From the NCBI GenBank assembly GCA_026002595.1, contig BOBW01000104.1, positions 1 through 5,367 of the forward strand: 5,367 nucleotides of DNA. Direction: 5' to 3'. A program made the position numbers and the translations under genes. Source of the stretch: Spirochaetia bacterium (GTDB lineage Bacteria; Spirochaetota; Spirochaetia; Treponematales; Breznakiellaceae). The notes under the pieces are model-generated. The model ran no database searches and was not told the origin of the DNA. It saw only the letters and a program-made list of their open reading frames with translations. Positions 1 to 4,989 of this stretch are shown piece by piece. Each line of letters opens with the position of its first letter. Within the stretch, counting starts at the first letter, position 1.

Positions 1-250
1 GGACAGCCTTCGGATTCAAGCCCTCAGGCTAACCGCTCCTTCCTCTCAATACGCTTGCGTATCTTTCCTCTTTCCTTATAACATCCCCGCCACCTGCTAT
101 CCTTTGAGCATTGAACCCTTAGGCTCAATGCTCATTAAATAACAAACCACAGGTTTGTTATTCCTTCTCCCCTTCCCTATATTGCCAAATATCTCTGAAA
201 TTTCAGCAAGGCCGAAATTTCTTCACGCCTCTGTTAGAGGCGATAGATGC
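1..250 (-). other. Gene-free hairpin array, possible structured RNA or leader
   Basis: No coding region was found here. The sequence is a chain of inverted repeats. These are 226-232/236-242 (7 bp, 3-nt loop), 197-204/214-221 (GAAATTTC twice), 138-148/152-162 (11 bp, 3-nt loop), 105-114/125-134 (10 bp, 10-nt loop), 49-54/57-62 (ATACGC/GCGTAT) and a weak 5-9/26-30. The linkers are pyrimidine-rich on the plus strand, so purine-rich on the minus strand. A promoter-like sequence at 252-281 reads leftward into the array, so a minus-strand RNA starting near 245 and leaving the window would be highly structured. It could be a noncoding RNA, the 5' leader of a gene to the left, or a DNA-level hairpin repeat. 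I do not recognise it as a known RNA family. Confidence 0.45.
138..162. repeat. Perfect 11-bp inverted repeat with 3-nt loop
   Basis: AATAACAAACC (138-148) and GGTTTGTTATT (152-162) pair without a mismatch around the loop ACA. It is the tightest hairpin of the left-end array and sits only 3 nt from the next perfect stem (105-114/125-134). No long T-run follows it on either strand (only TT then C-rich on plus), so it does not look like an ordinary intrinsic terminator. Confidence 0.6.
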
Positions 251-251
251 T

Positions 252-281
252 AATATATAATAATCAGATCAAAATAGTCAA
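252..281 (-). promoter_or_regulatory. Candidate sigma70-type promoter reading leftward
   Basis: On the minus strand, TTGACT (276-281) is followed after 18 bp by TATATT (252-257); an alternative -10, TATATA (254-259), gives 16 bp. Transcription would begin near 245, directly before the first hairpin of the array. The surroundings (243-310) are AT-rich, so chance matches are possible. It also lies downstream of pgsA, so it could serve only the hairpin region and whatever gene follows to the left. Confidence 0.4.
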
Positions 282-320
282 TAGACATTCATCAAATTTT
301 TGATTATTTCTGATAAATTT

Positions 321-914
321 TCAAACTCCCGTGCCTGACTTCCGGTACACGGAAAGATAATCGGCAAAAGATACTAAAGAAATAATAACTGAAATCAAAA
401 AAATGATCAAGGCGATCCTTTGAAGGACAAAAAACACCGGTTCGCCGAAGCCAAGCCGCTGGGCGCTGACCGCAAGGAGGGCGACAGCACCGGCGGCAAT
501 ATAGGTTACGGTCTTTATTTTTCCCCCCATCCGGGCTCCCATTGCGATACCTTTTTTCAGCATCAAATTCCGGATAAAGAGAATGCTAAACTCCCGGTAC
601 AGTACCACCAAGAACAGGGCCGCCGGAAAAATTCTATCAATAACGAAGACAAGAAAATAGGTGATCTGCACCAGGGTATCCGCAAAGGGGTCGAATAGTT
701 TGCCGAAATCGCTGACTTCCTTACGGCTGCGGGCAACCTTGCCGTCAATCATATCGCTTATTTCGGAAACGATAAAAAGCGTCCAGAGCACCGGCACGGT
801 CCATTGGGAACCATCGGCAAACAAGGCGGGGAAAAACACCGGCAGAAGGTACACTATAAAGAAAAAAGGTGCCAAAACCAGGCGTGAGGCCGTAATTTTA
901 TCCGCTAATGTCAT
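321..914 (-). CDS. pgsA: CDP-diacylglycerol--glycerol-3-phosphate 3-phosphatidyltransferase
   Basis: This is a membrane enzyme of the CDP-alcohol phosphatidyltransferase family. It is expected to join CDP-diacylglycerol and sn-glycerol 3-phosphate to give phosphatidylglycerol phosphate, the committed step to phosphatidylglycerol. The full signature D-x2-DG-x2-AR-x8-G-x3-D-x3-D is present at about residues 54-79 (D54, D57-G58, A61-R62, G71, D75, D79), counted from the ATG at 914. Hydrophobic segments flank it and recur to the C-terminus, as in the family; 197 aa is a normal length. I chose ATG 914 (MTLADKITASRL) because family members begin shortly before such a helix. A TTG at 950 would add 12 unfamiliar residues encoded across a G9 tract. 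Neither start has a Shine-Dalgarno. No GC-rich terminator follows the stop. Headgroup specificity within the superfamily is inferred from overall similarity. Confidence 0.88.
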   Translation of the reverse strand: MTLADKITASRLVLAPFFFIVYLLPVFFPALFADGSQWTVPVLWTLFIVSEISDMIDGKVARSRKEVSDFGKLFDPFADTLVQITYFLVFVIDRIFPAALFLVVLYREFSILFIRNLMLKKGIAMGARMGGKIKTVTYIAAGAVALLAVSAQRLGFGEPVFFVLQRIALIIFLISVIISLVSFADYLSVYRKSGTGV

Positions 915-920
915 GGATTC

Positions 921-950
921 AGTATGGGTTGCGGGGGGGGGAATGGTCAA
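921..950 (-). promoter_or_regulatory. Candidate pgsA promoter with a G9/C9 tract in the spacer
   Basis: On the minus strand, TTGACC (945-950) and CATACT (921-926) stand 18 bp apart, and nine consecutive Cs (933-941) fill half the spacer. Six nucleotides after the -10 comes the A of the pgsA ATG (914), so transcription would begin at about the start codon. This fits the lack of a ribosome binding site. The -35 lies in the residual transposase reading frame and the -10 on the pgsA side, so the promoter looks like a product of the IS junction. Matches are 5/6 and 4/6, hence moderate confidence. Confidence 0.4.
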
Positions 951-1518
951 GGGGACACATGAAGATGTGAAAGAATACTTTTCTGACCTGGATTTCTCGG
1001 CGCCGGCCGGGGAGAACCGGCATATCCGGTTCTCCTCAGTTTCAATGCATGATGAAGATCATGGACGGATAGAGGACCGGGATTATGCGGTGAGCGATGA
1101 TGTGGCGTGGCTGATTACACGACACCCCGACTGGAAGACGATCGGCTCCATAGGGATGGCAGAATCCAGCCGGGAGATCCATGGGCAGAGAACTCTTGAG
1201 CGTCGGTTTTTCGTATCAAGTCTGCCTGCAGACGCAGAACAATTTGCCAAAGCGGTTCGCAGCCATTGGAGCATTGAAAACTCGCTCCACTACGTGCTTG
1301 ATGTCGCTTTTGGTGAGGACGGTTCCCGATTGCGCAAGGACAACGGACCTGAGAACATGGCTATCCTGAGAAAGCTGGCCTTAACGGTGGCCCGTGCCGA
1401 TACCGAAACGAAACGTAGTATCATAGGACGGAGAAAACAATTCGCATGGTCGGATGAGTATCTTGAGCAGATCCTTTTTCAAACTGATCTGGCCTCAGAT
1501 TCCTCTGATTCGGAGTAA
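943..1518 (+). pseudogene. ISAs1-family transposase, C-terminal fragment
   Basis: About 191 codons remain of a DDE transposase that normally has roughly 350-400 residues. Recognisable family blocks, numbered from the ATG at 943, are HEDVKEYF (6-13), HGRIEDRDY (40-48), RFFVSSLP (88-95), RSHWSIENSLHYVLDVAFGED (106-126) and ENMAILRKLAL (137-147). The last catalytic Glu probably lies in the HWSIEN block; the two catalytic Asp residues belonged to the missing N-terminal half. The usual KGNQ-x-HEDV run is here KG-THEDV, so a few residues have also been lost internally. The frame stays open upstream to 661, but that part is antisense to pgsA and not transposase. The 943 ATG has no Shine-Dalgarno. 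It converges with the M32 peptidase gene. Confidence 0.8.
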
Positions 1519-1525
1519 TTTATAT

Positions 1526-1537
1526 GCGCTCGCCCTG
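1526..1537. repeat. Putative right terminal inverted repeat of the ISAs1 remnant
   Basis: GCGCTCGCCCTG follows shortly after the transposase stop, the usual place of the right end in ISAs1-family elements. Its complement begins CAGGG, matching the family ends as I remember them. No left partner remains in the window, so this rests on position and a short motif. The dispersed GGGACAGAGCT repeat starts only 3 nt beyond it. Confidence 0.4.
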
Positions 1538-1540
1538 AGA

Positions 1541-1552
1541 GGGACAGAGCTC
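1541..1552 (+). repeat. Dispersed GGGACAGAGCT repeat, copy A
   Basis: Exact 11-nt core at 1541-1551. It lies in the 37-nt gap between the convergent transposase remnant and M32 peptidase gene, 4 nt past the peptidase stop codon, and abuts the probable end of the insertion sequence. Confidence 0.8.
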
Positions 1553-1555
1553 ATT

Positions 1556-3103
1556 TCAAAGCCCATAGAGTTCTGTGTATTTTGCTTCTATATAATCTAG
1601 GAAGGGATTTACGGAAAGCTTTTCGCCGGTGATCTTCTGGAGCAAGTCCGCGGGAGAAAGCCGGTGGCCCCAGCGGTAGATATTTTCCCCCAGCCAGATG
1701 CGAATTTCATCAAATTTTCCCTGGGATACGGCGTTTTCAAAGTCTGGCAAATCCGTGCGAAGTTTTTTGGCTATTTGCAGGCCGTAGAGGTTCCCCAAGG
1801 CGTAGCTGGGGAAGTATCCAAAGGACCCCATGGACCAGTGAACATCCTGCAGCACCCCATCGGCATCTGTTTCACTTGCAAGGCCGAGATACTCACAGGA
1901 ATACTCCCGCCATACCGCGGGAAGCTTTTCCGGCTCAAGCTCGCCTGAGATGAGCTGTTTTTCCAACTCAAACCGGAGGATGATATGCAGGGCATAGCTG
2001 ACTTCATCGGCGTCAACCCGGATAAGACCGGGCTGCACCTGATTTACCGCCCGGTAAAAGGCATCGGGGCTTATGCGGCCAAGCTGTTCGGGGAAATAAG
2101 TTTGCAGAATGGGGAAAAGGCCCTGCCAGAAGGGGCGGCTGCGGCCGATAATGTTCTCCCAAAAACGGGACTGGGACTCATGGAAGGCCATGGATGCCCC
2201 ATCGGCAAGGCAGGTGCCCCGCAACTCCAGGGGGAAGCCCATTTCGTAAAAAGCGTGCCCCGATTCGTGGATAACGGAGAAAATGCCGGAAAGGAGGTTG
2301 TGCGGAAAATACCGGGTGGTAATGCGGACATCATCGGAGCCGAGGGAGGTGGTAAAGGGATGGGCACTGACATCCAGCCGTCCCCGGTTCCGGTCAAACC
2401 CAAGGTAGTCCGTGAGCCGCTGGTTAAAACGGGCCTGCTGTGCGGTGTCGTATTCCTGGTTCAGGAAACCGGTGTCAGGCGGGGGACAGAGCTTGATTTT
2501 TTTTAAAAGGGAAACCAGCCGGTCCCGGAGGGGGCCAAAAACGGCGCCGATGTCGGCGGCGGACATCCCCGGCTCATAGATATCCAGGAGGCCGTCGTAG
2601 GGGGTTTGATTTTTTTGAGCTCTGTCCCCATTATCGCCGAAACCCCAGTACGCGGATTTTCGCCGGGCAAAATCGATCATGGATTTGAGATGGGGCAGAA
2701 AGGCGGCAAAGTCGTTGTTCCGGCGGGCCTGCGCCCAGGCGGCCTGGGAAAGCCCCTCGGCACGGGCGGAAGCGGTGACGAAATCCGGAGGAAGTTTCAC
2801 CGCTCGGTCATAATTACGGCGCAGCGCATTGAGGAAGTTCCGTTCCAGGGGAAGGAGTTTCTCATCTCCATAGGGATTATCAGAGCCGGAACCCAGTTCC
2901 GTGAGGAGCCGCCCGGTTTCTGCCGAAGTAAGCCGTTCATGGGCGATACCCTGCAACAGGGCCAACTGCTCGGAGCGATCCTCAACGCCCTTGGGAGGAA
3001 GATTCGTCTCCTGATCCCACTGTAATACCGCCGAGGCTTTTTCCAGATGGCGGTATTCCCGGTCTATGCGGTGCAGTTTTTCCAATAATTCAACGGATTC
3101 CAT
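1556..3103 (-). CDS. M32-family metallocarboxypeptidase (carboxypeptidase Taq type)
   Basis: This is a zinc carboxypeptidase that removes C-terminal residues from peptides, probably cytoplasmic because no signal peptide is seen. Family blocks are all present: HPFTTSLGSDDVRITTRY (248-265), the zinc motif HESGH (279-283, H279 and H283 ligands, E280 catalytic), HESQSRFWEN (308-317, E309 the expected third ligand), IRVDADEVSYALHIILRFELE (361-381) and GSFGYFPSYALGN (426-438). At 515 aa it is close to the roughly 500 aa norm. The ATG at 3103 has AGGAG 5 nt upstream and lies 15 bp after the kinase-like gene, so the two are probably co-transcribed. Two copies of the dispersed repeat lie inside the gene in frame: residues 158-166 appear as an extra loop before PYDGLLDIYEPGM, and 203-208 carry the second copy without an obvious length change. 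Both precede the catalytic core. Confidence 0.93.
   Translation of the reverse strand: MESVELLEKLHRIDREYRHLEKASAVLQWDQETNLPPKGVEDRSEQLALLQGIAHERLTSAETGRLLTELGSGSDNPYGDEKLLPLERNFLNALRRNYDRAVKLPPDFVTASARAEGLSQAAWAQARRNNDFAAFLPHLKSMIDFARRKSAYWGFGDNGDRAQKNQTPYDGLLDIYEPGMSAADIGAVFGPLRDRLVSLLKKIKLCPPPDTGFLNQEYDTAQQARFNQRLTDYLGFDRNRGRLDVSAHPFTTSLGSDDVRITTRYFPHNLLSGIFSVIHESGHAFYEMGFPLELRGTCLADGASMAFHESQSRFWENIIGRSRPFWQGLFPILQTYFPEQLGRISPDAFYRAVNQVQPGLIRVDADEVSYALHIILRFELEKQLISGELEPEKLPAVWREYSCEYLGLASETDADGVLQDVHWSMGSFGYFPSYALGNLYGLQIAKKLRTDLPDFENAVSQGKFDEIRIWLGENIYRWGHRLSPADLLQKITGEKLSVNPFLDYIEAKYTELYGL
2481..2495 (+). repeat. Dispersed repeat copy B, inside the M32 peptidase gene
   Basis: Exact core at 2483-2493 with two extra Gs before it, followed by TTGA and a T-run. 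On the coding (minus) strand it encodes residues 203-208 (IKLCPP) of the peptidase. Compared with what I recall of the family (KKI..xPKPDxSFL), the protein length here looks unchanged, so this copy appears to have replaced sequence, or arisen by drift, rather than been inserted. Confidence 0.75.
2602..2630 (-). repeat. Dispersed repeat copy C, an apparent in-frame insertion in the M32 peptidase gene
   Basis: Core at 2618-2628 on the minus strand, preceded by ATGG and followed by CAAAAAAATCAAAC, the same A-rich tail as other copies. It encodes residues 158-166 (NGDRAQKNQ). Family members usually pass from a GY/GF-x motif to PYDxLLDxYEPGM with little in between, so about nine extra residues (27 bp, a multiple of three) are inferred. 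The length of 27 bp equals the spacing of tandem copies D and E. Confidence 0.75.
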
Positions 3104-3118
3104 GGGCGCTCCTGATGC

Positions 3119-3940
3119 TTAGTGCATAATGGCATATTCCTGGACTATCTGAACCTCGGTCTGGACCGTTACGGAACCGGCAACTTCCCTGGCGGCGGTA
3201 AGGGCCGCTTCTATCAATGACTGGGAATTGGCCACGCCGTAAAGGGTTGCCATATTATTCGAGACAGAAGCCTCAAGGAAATGGATGGGGATTTCCTTTT
3301 CGTAAATGATATGATGCTTAATCTGCTGGGCAAGGGTCAGTTCCTTGATCCGGGTCATGTTCTGGGCATCGGTGTCGGCGGTGACCGTATGTTCCAGATA
3401 GTTTTTGGCGATATCCGCAGAGGCTGCCGGGGGCAGATAACCGGTATTAATAGAAAGATGATAATTCCCCGGGTCCTGCCATTCCACATCAAAGAAATAA
3501 TGATGGAAGCCCTTCCGATCATGATCGCTCTGCTCGATAATCTGCCGGGCCCGCTTGTCATCGCAGTGGAAGTAGCTTTTTACCCGCTCGGCACGGATAT
3601 CATAGGGGGCAACCAGAAAGATGGAGATGACCCCCGGTACATTGCGGAAAACCACCCCGGATCCCCGGCCGATAAAGACGCAACCCCCTTCCGCGGCTTC
3701 GGTATAGATGGCGGTTTTCAGGTAATGCAGGTAGTCATCCCGATCCTGGGAAAGGGACGCCCAGAACGAAGGTTTCCGCTCATCGTACTTTTCAAATTTA
3801 CGGCCCATAACTCCGTACGATTTTATCCGGTCCTCCAGGACCTGCTTGTCCACAAAGCGGTAATTCAACAGCCTTGCCAATTCATGGGCCGTCTCGTCCC
3901 CAAGGGCCGCCAGTTCACGGGAAATGGTAATGATCGCCAT
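3119..3940 (-). CDS. Cytidylate-kinase-like protein with C-terminal BON-like segment
   Basis: Residues 1 to about 185 match the Cytidylate_kin2 type: ITISRE at the N-terminus, a FIGRGSG motif (89-95), VAPYDIRAERV (110-120), and a D-x-R...W-x-DP-x-x-Y-x-LSINT run (141-166) near the end of the kinase fold. The nucleotide-binding loop is abnormal: members I recall have SRE-x-GSGG, whereas here it is SRELAALGDETA, lacking the glycines and any Lys. Kinase activity is therefore doubtful. Residues about 204-268 resemble a BON domain (EASVSNNMATLYGVANSQSLIEAALTAAREV...VQTEVQIV), a fold linked to membrane or ligand binding. A regulatory or binding role is possible but unproven. The ATG has GGAGG 6 nt upstream and a strong promoter 30 bp away; the M32 peptidase follows after 15 bp. 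No signal peptide is visible. Confidence 0.8.
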   Translation of the reverse strand: MAIITISRELAALGDETAHELARLLNYRFVDKQVLEDRIKSYGVMGRKFEKYDERKPSFWASLSQDRDDYLHYLKTAIYTEAAEGGCVFIGRGSGVVFRNVPGVISIFLVAPYDIRAERVKSYFHCDDKRARQIIEQSDHDRKGFHHYFFDVEWQDPGNYHLSINTGYLPPAASADIAKNYLEHTVTADTDAQNMTRIKELTLAQQIKHHIIYEKEIPIHFLEASVSNNMATLYGVANSQSLIEAALTAAREVAGSVTVQTEVQIVQEYAIMH

Positions 3941-3970
3941 AGGATACCTCCAATACTTTTAACTACCTAC

Positions 3971-3999
3971 AGTATAAGGCCGGAACTTGGAATTGTCAA
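3971..3999 (-). promoter_or_regulatory. Strong sigma70 promoter for the kinase-like/M32 peptidase operon
   Basis: Minus strand TTGACA (3994-3999), exactly 17 bp, TATACT (3971-3976): 6/6 and 5/6 to consensus. Transcription should begin near 3964, leaving a leader of about 23 nt with GGAGG placed 6 nt before the ATG at 3940. Repeat copy D begins 5 bp upstream of the -35. Confidence 0.85.
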
Positions 4000-4004
4000 A
4001 AACT

Positions 4005-4047
4005 GGGGGACAGAGCTTGAAAAAAATTGTTCAGGGACAGAGCTGTT
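4005..4047 (+). repeat. Dispersed repeat copies D and E, tandem with 27-bp period
   Basis: Cores at 4007-4017 (D) and 4034-4044 (E) have the same orientation and exactly 27 bp between starts. D carries the typical tail TTGAAAAAAATTGTTCA; E diverges after the core. The pair lies in the 141-bp region between two divergent operons, directly upstream of the leftward promoter, and occupies the place where a rightward promoter for the Nudix gene would be expected. Confidence 0.8.
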
Positions 4048-4074
4048 TACGAAAAGCGGATAAGAGGATATTTT
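4046..4074 (+). promoter_or_regulatory. Weak candidate promoter for the Nudix/PC4 pair
   Basis: TTTACG (4046-4051), 17 bp, TATTTT (4069-4074), each 4/6 to consensus. The predicted start (about 4081) would coincide with the ATG at 4082, giving a leaderless or near-leaderless mRNA. No better rightward promoter is seen between 4000 and 4082. The only Shine-Dalgarno-like sequence, AGAGGA at 4063-4068, is 13 nt from the ATG, longer than usual. Tentative. Confidence 0.25.
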
Positions 4075-4081
4075 TATACCC

Positions 4082-4648
4082 ATGGGAAATAATCACTTAA
4101 TATGGAAAGAAGAGGGAAGCCGGGAACTGTTCAAATGCCGGATTTTCTCAATCCGGGAAAGTTCCTGCCGATCTCCTGATAATGAACTGCGGCCCTACAC
4201 GGTGATAGACGCCGCCGATTGGGCCATCATCATACCGGTCGTCGAAACGGAACGGGGCCGGGAATTCGTCATGGTCAGGCAATGGCGGCACGGGTCAAAG
4301 GAGCTGAGCCTGGAGTTCCCCGGCGGCGTTTTTGAGCCCGGTGAAGATGCGGAAGCGGCGGCAGGCAGGGAATTGCTGGAGGAAACCGCTTACAAAGCGG
4401 GGAAAATTCAAAAAATCGGAGAATTCAGCCCGAATCCCGCGATCATGTCAAACCGGGTCCATTTTTTCCTTGCAGAGGATCTACAGGATACCGGCGCGCA
4501 GGACCTGGATGAGGACGAGTATATTAAAGTGGAAAGGGTAAGCGCCGCAGAGGTCTTGCAGGGGATGGGGCGGCCGCCCTATGTTCATGCCCTTATGGGC
4601 TCGGCGCTGGCCCTTTATTTACAGAAAAATGCCGGGAACTTAAATTAG
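4082..4648 (+). CDS. Nudix hydrolase, ADP-ribose pyrophosphatase-like
   Basis: This is a Mg-dependent hydrolase of nucleoside diphosphates linked to another moiety; the best guess is ADP-ribose to AMP and ribose 5-phosphate, in the cytoplasm. The Nudix box runs from G82 to Y104: G82-x5-E88-x7-R96-E97-L-x-E100-E101-x-A103-Y104, with the usual late Gly replaced by Ala. Catalytic E97, E100 and E101 are intact. The upstream VMVRQWRHGSKELSLEFPGGVFEPGE and downstream EFSPNPAIMSNRVHFFLAEDL blocks are typical of the ADP-ribose pyrophosphatase subgroup, and 188 aa is the usual length. The ATG at 4082 keeps the conserved LIWKEE-SRELF N-terminus. Its stop codon overlaps the Shine-Dalgarno of the next gene, so translation is probably coupled. 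The exact substrate cannot be read from sequence. Confidence 0.9.
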   Translation: MGNNHLIWKEEGSRELFKCRIFSIRESSCRSPDNELRPYTVIDAADWAIIIPVVETERGREFVMVRQWRHGSKELSLEFPGGVFEPGEDAEAAAGRELLEETAYKAGKIQKIGEFSPNPAIMSNRVHFFLAEDLQDTGAQDLDEDEYIKVERVSAAEVLQGMGRPPYVHALMGSALALYLQKNAGNLN

Positions 4649-4657
4649 GAGAGGATT

Positions 4658-4888
4658 ATGGCTGATATTACCTACGATGTTTTGAAACACTACGGTGTCA
4701 TTTCGGAAGAAAGGGGCGGATGGAAAAAAGAAGTCAACCTGGTCTCCTGGAACGGCAAAAATCCCAAAATTGATATCCGGGACTGGGCGCCGGGGCATGA
4801 AAAAATGGGAAAGGGCATCACATTAACCCAGGAAGAAGCGGCAGCCTTACAGGATCTGCTGGTGGCTGCCCTGGAGAAACCGGAGTAG
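4658..4888 (+). CDS. PC4/YdbC-family ssDNA-binding protein
   Basis: A 76-aa protein of the PC4 (transcriptional coactivator p15) fold as found in bacterial YdbC. The diagnostic run is GWKKEVNLVSWNGKNPKIDIRDWAPGHEKMGKGITLTQEE (21-60), nearly matching the YdbC pattern W-x-KE-x-N-x-VSWN...K-DIR-W-x-P-x-HEKMGKGITL; a C-terminal helix follows (61-73). Such proteins dimerise and bind single-stranded nucleic acid; the bacterial role is uncertain, possibly transcription, replication or repair. AGGAG (4647-4651) lies 6 nt before the ATG and overlaps the Nudix stop codon, so the genes form one operon. A likely terminator begins 6 nt after the stop. Confidence 0.9.
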   Translation: MADITYDVLKHYGVISEERGGWKKEVNLVSWNGKNPKIDIRDWAPGHEKMGKGITLTQEEAAALQDLLVAALEKPE

Positions 4889-4893
4889 AACCG

Positions 4894-4939
4894 AGGGACA
4901 GAGCTTGAAAAATCAGCGAGCTCTGTCCCTGTTTGTTTT
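4894..4939 (+). terminator. Intrinsic terminator made from inverted repeat copies F and G
   Basis: AGGGACAGAGCT (4894-4905) and AGCTCTGTCCCT (4919-4930) form a perfect 12-bp stem around a 13-nt loop, followed by GTTTGTTTT (4931-4939). It starts 6 nt after the PC4-like gene stop. Both arms are members of the dispersed repeat family (F plus, core 4895-4905; G minus, core 4919-4929), so a mobile or repeated sequence appears to serve as the operon terminator. The T-run is interrupted by a G; termination strength is a guess. Confidence 0.65.
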
Positions 4940-4965
4940 GGCGCCGGTTCTATTAGACTTTTTTT

Positions 4966-4979
4966 GAGCTCTGTCCCCA
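4966..4979 (-). repeat. Dispersed repeat copy H, after the rnhA stop
   Basis: Core at 4967-4977 on the minus strand, with an extra G before it and the A-rich tail CAAAAAAAGTC after it, nearly identical to copy C. It lies 12 nt past the rnhA stop codon. On the minus-strand transcript it could pair with copy F, competing with copy G. Confidence 0.8.
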
Positions 4980-4989
4980 TTACAGAAAT

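Larger units (their letters stand above)
942..1537 (+). mobile_element. 5'-truncated ISAs1-family insertion sequence remnant
   Basis: The stretch carries the C-terminal half of an ISAs1-type transposase, followed 19 nt after its stop by a GCGCTCGCCCTG end (1526-1537). Read inward, that end is CAGGGCGAGCGC, compatible with the CAGGG-type termini I recall for this family. No matching left end exists: homology stops at the G9 tract next to pgsA. The element has lost its left end and its transposase N-terminus and should be immobile. The exact left boundary cannot be fixed from one sequence. Confidence 0.65.

Noticed and set aside
27..242. Possible integron attC site (GGCTAAC near 27-33 and GTTAGAG near 233-239)
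   Set aside because: Neither end fits the RYYYAAC/GTTRRRY pattern and the intervening structure is several separate hairpins rather than one imperfect stem.
291..304. ATCAAA/TTTGAT inverted repeat after pgsA as a terminator
   Set aside because: The 6-bp stem is entirely AT-rich with no following T-run; it is too weak to support as a terminator.
661..942. Upstream extension of the transposase frame
   Set aside because: These codons are antisense to pgsA and do not look like transposase; transposase similarity begins at about 943.
1985..2506. 173-codon plus-strand frame inside the M32 peptidase region
   Set aside because: Shadow frame of a clear peptidase gene; composition reflects the opposite strand's codon usage.
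3281..4063. 260-codon plus-strand open frame opposite the kinase-like gene
   Set aside because: It is the antisense of a well-supported gene with its own promoter and ribosome site, resembles no family I know, and ends by translating repeats D and E (WGTELEK, SGTEL).
4690..4980. 96-codon minus-strand frame starting in repeat H and reading GTELKK and GTELA
   Set aside because: Antisense to the PC4-like gene; the GTEL peptides are merely the repeat read in one frame, with no ribosome site or family match.
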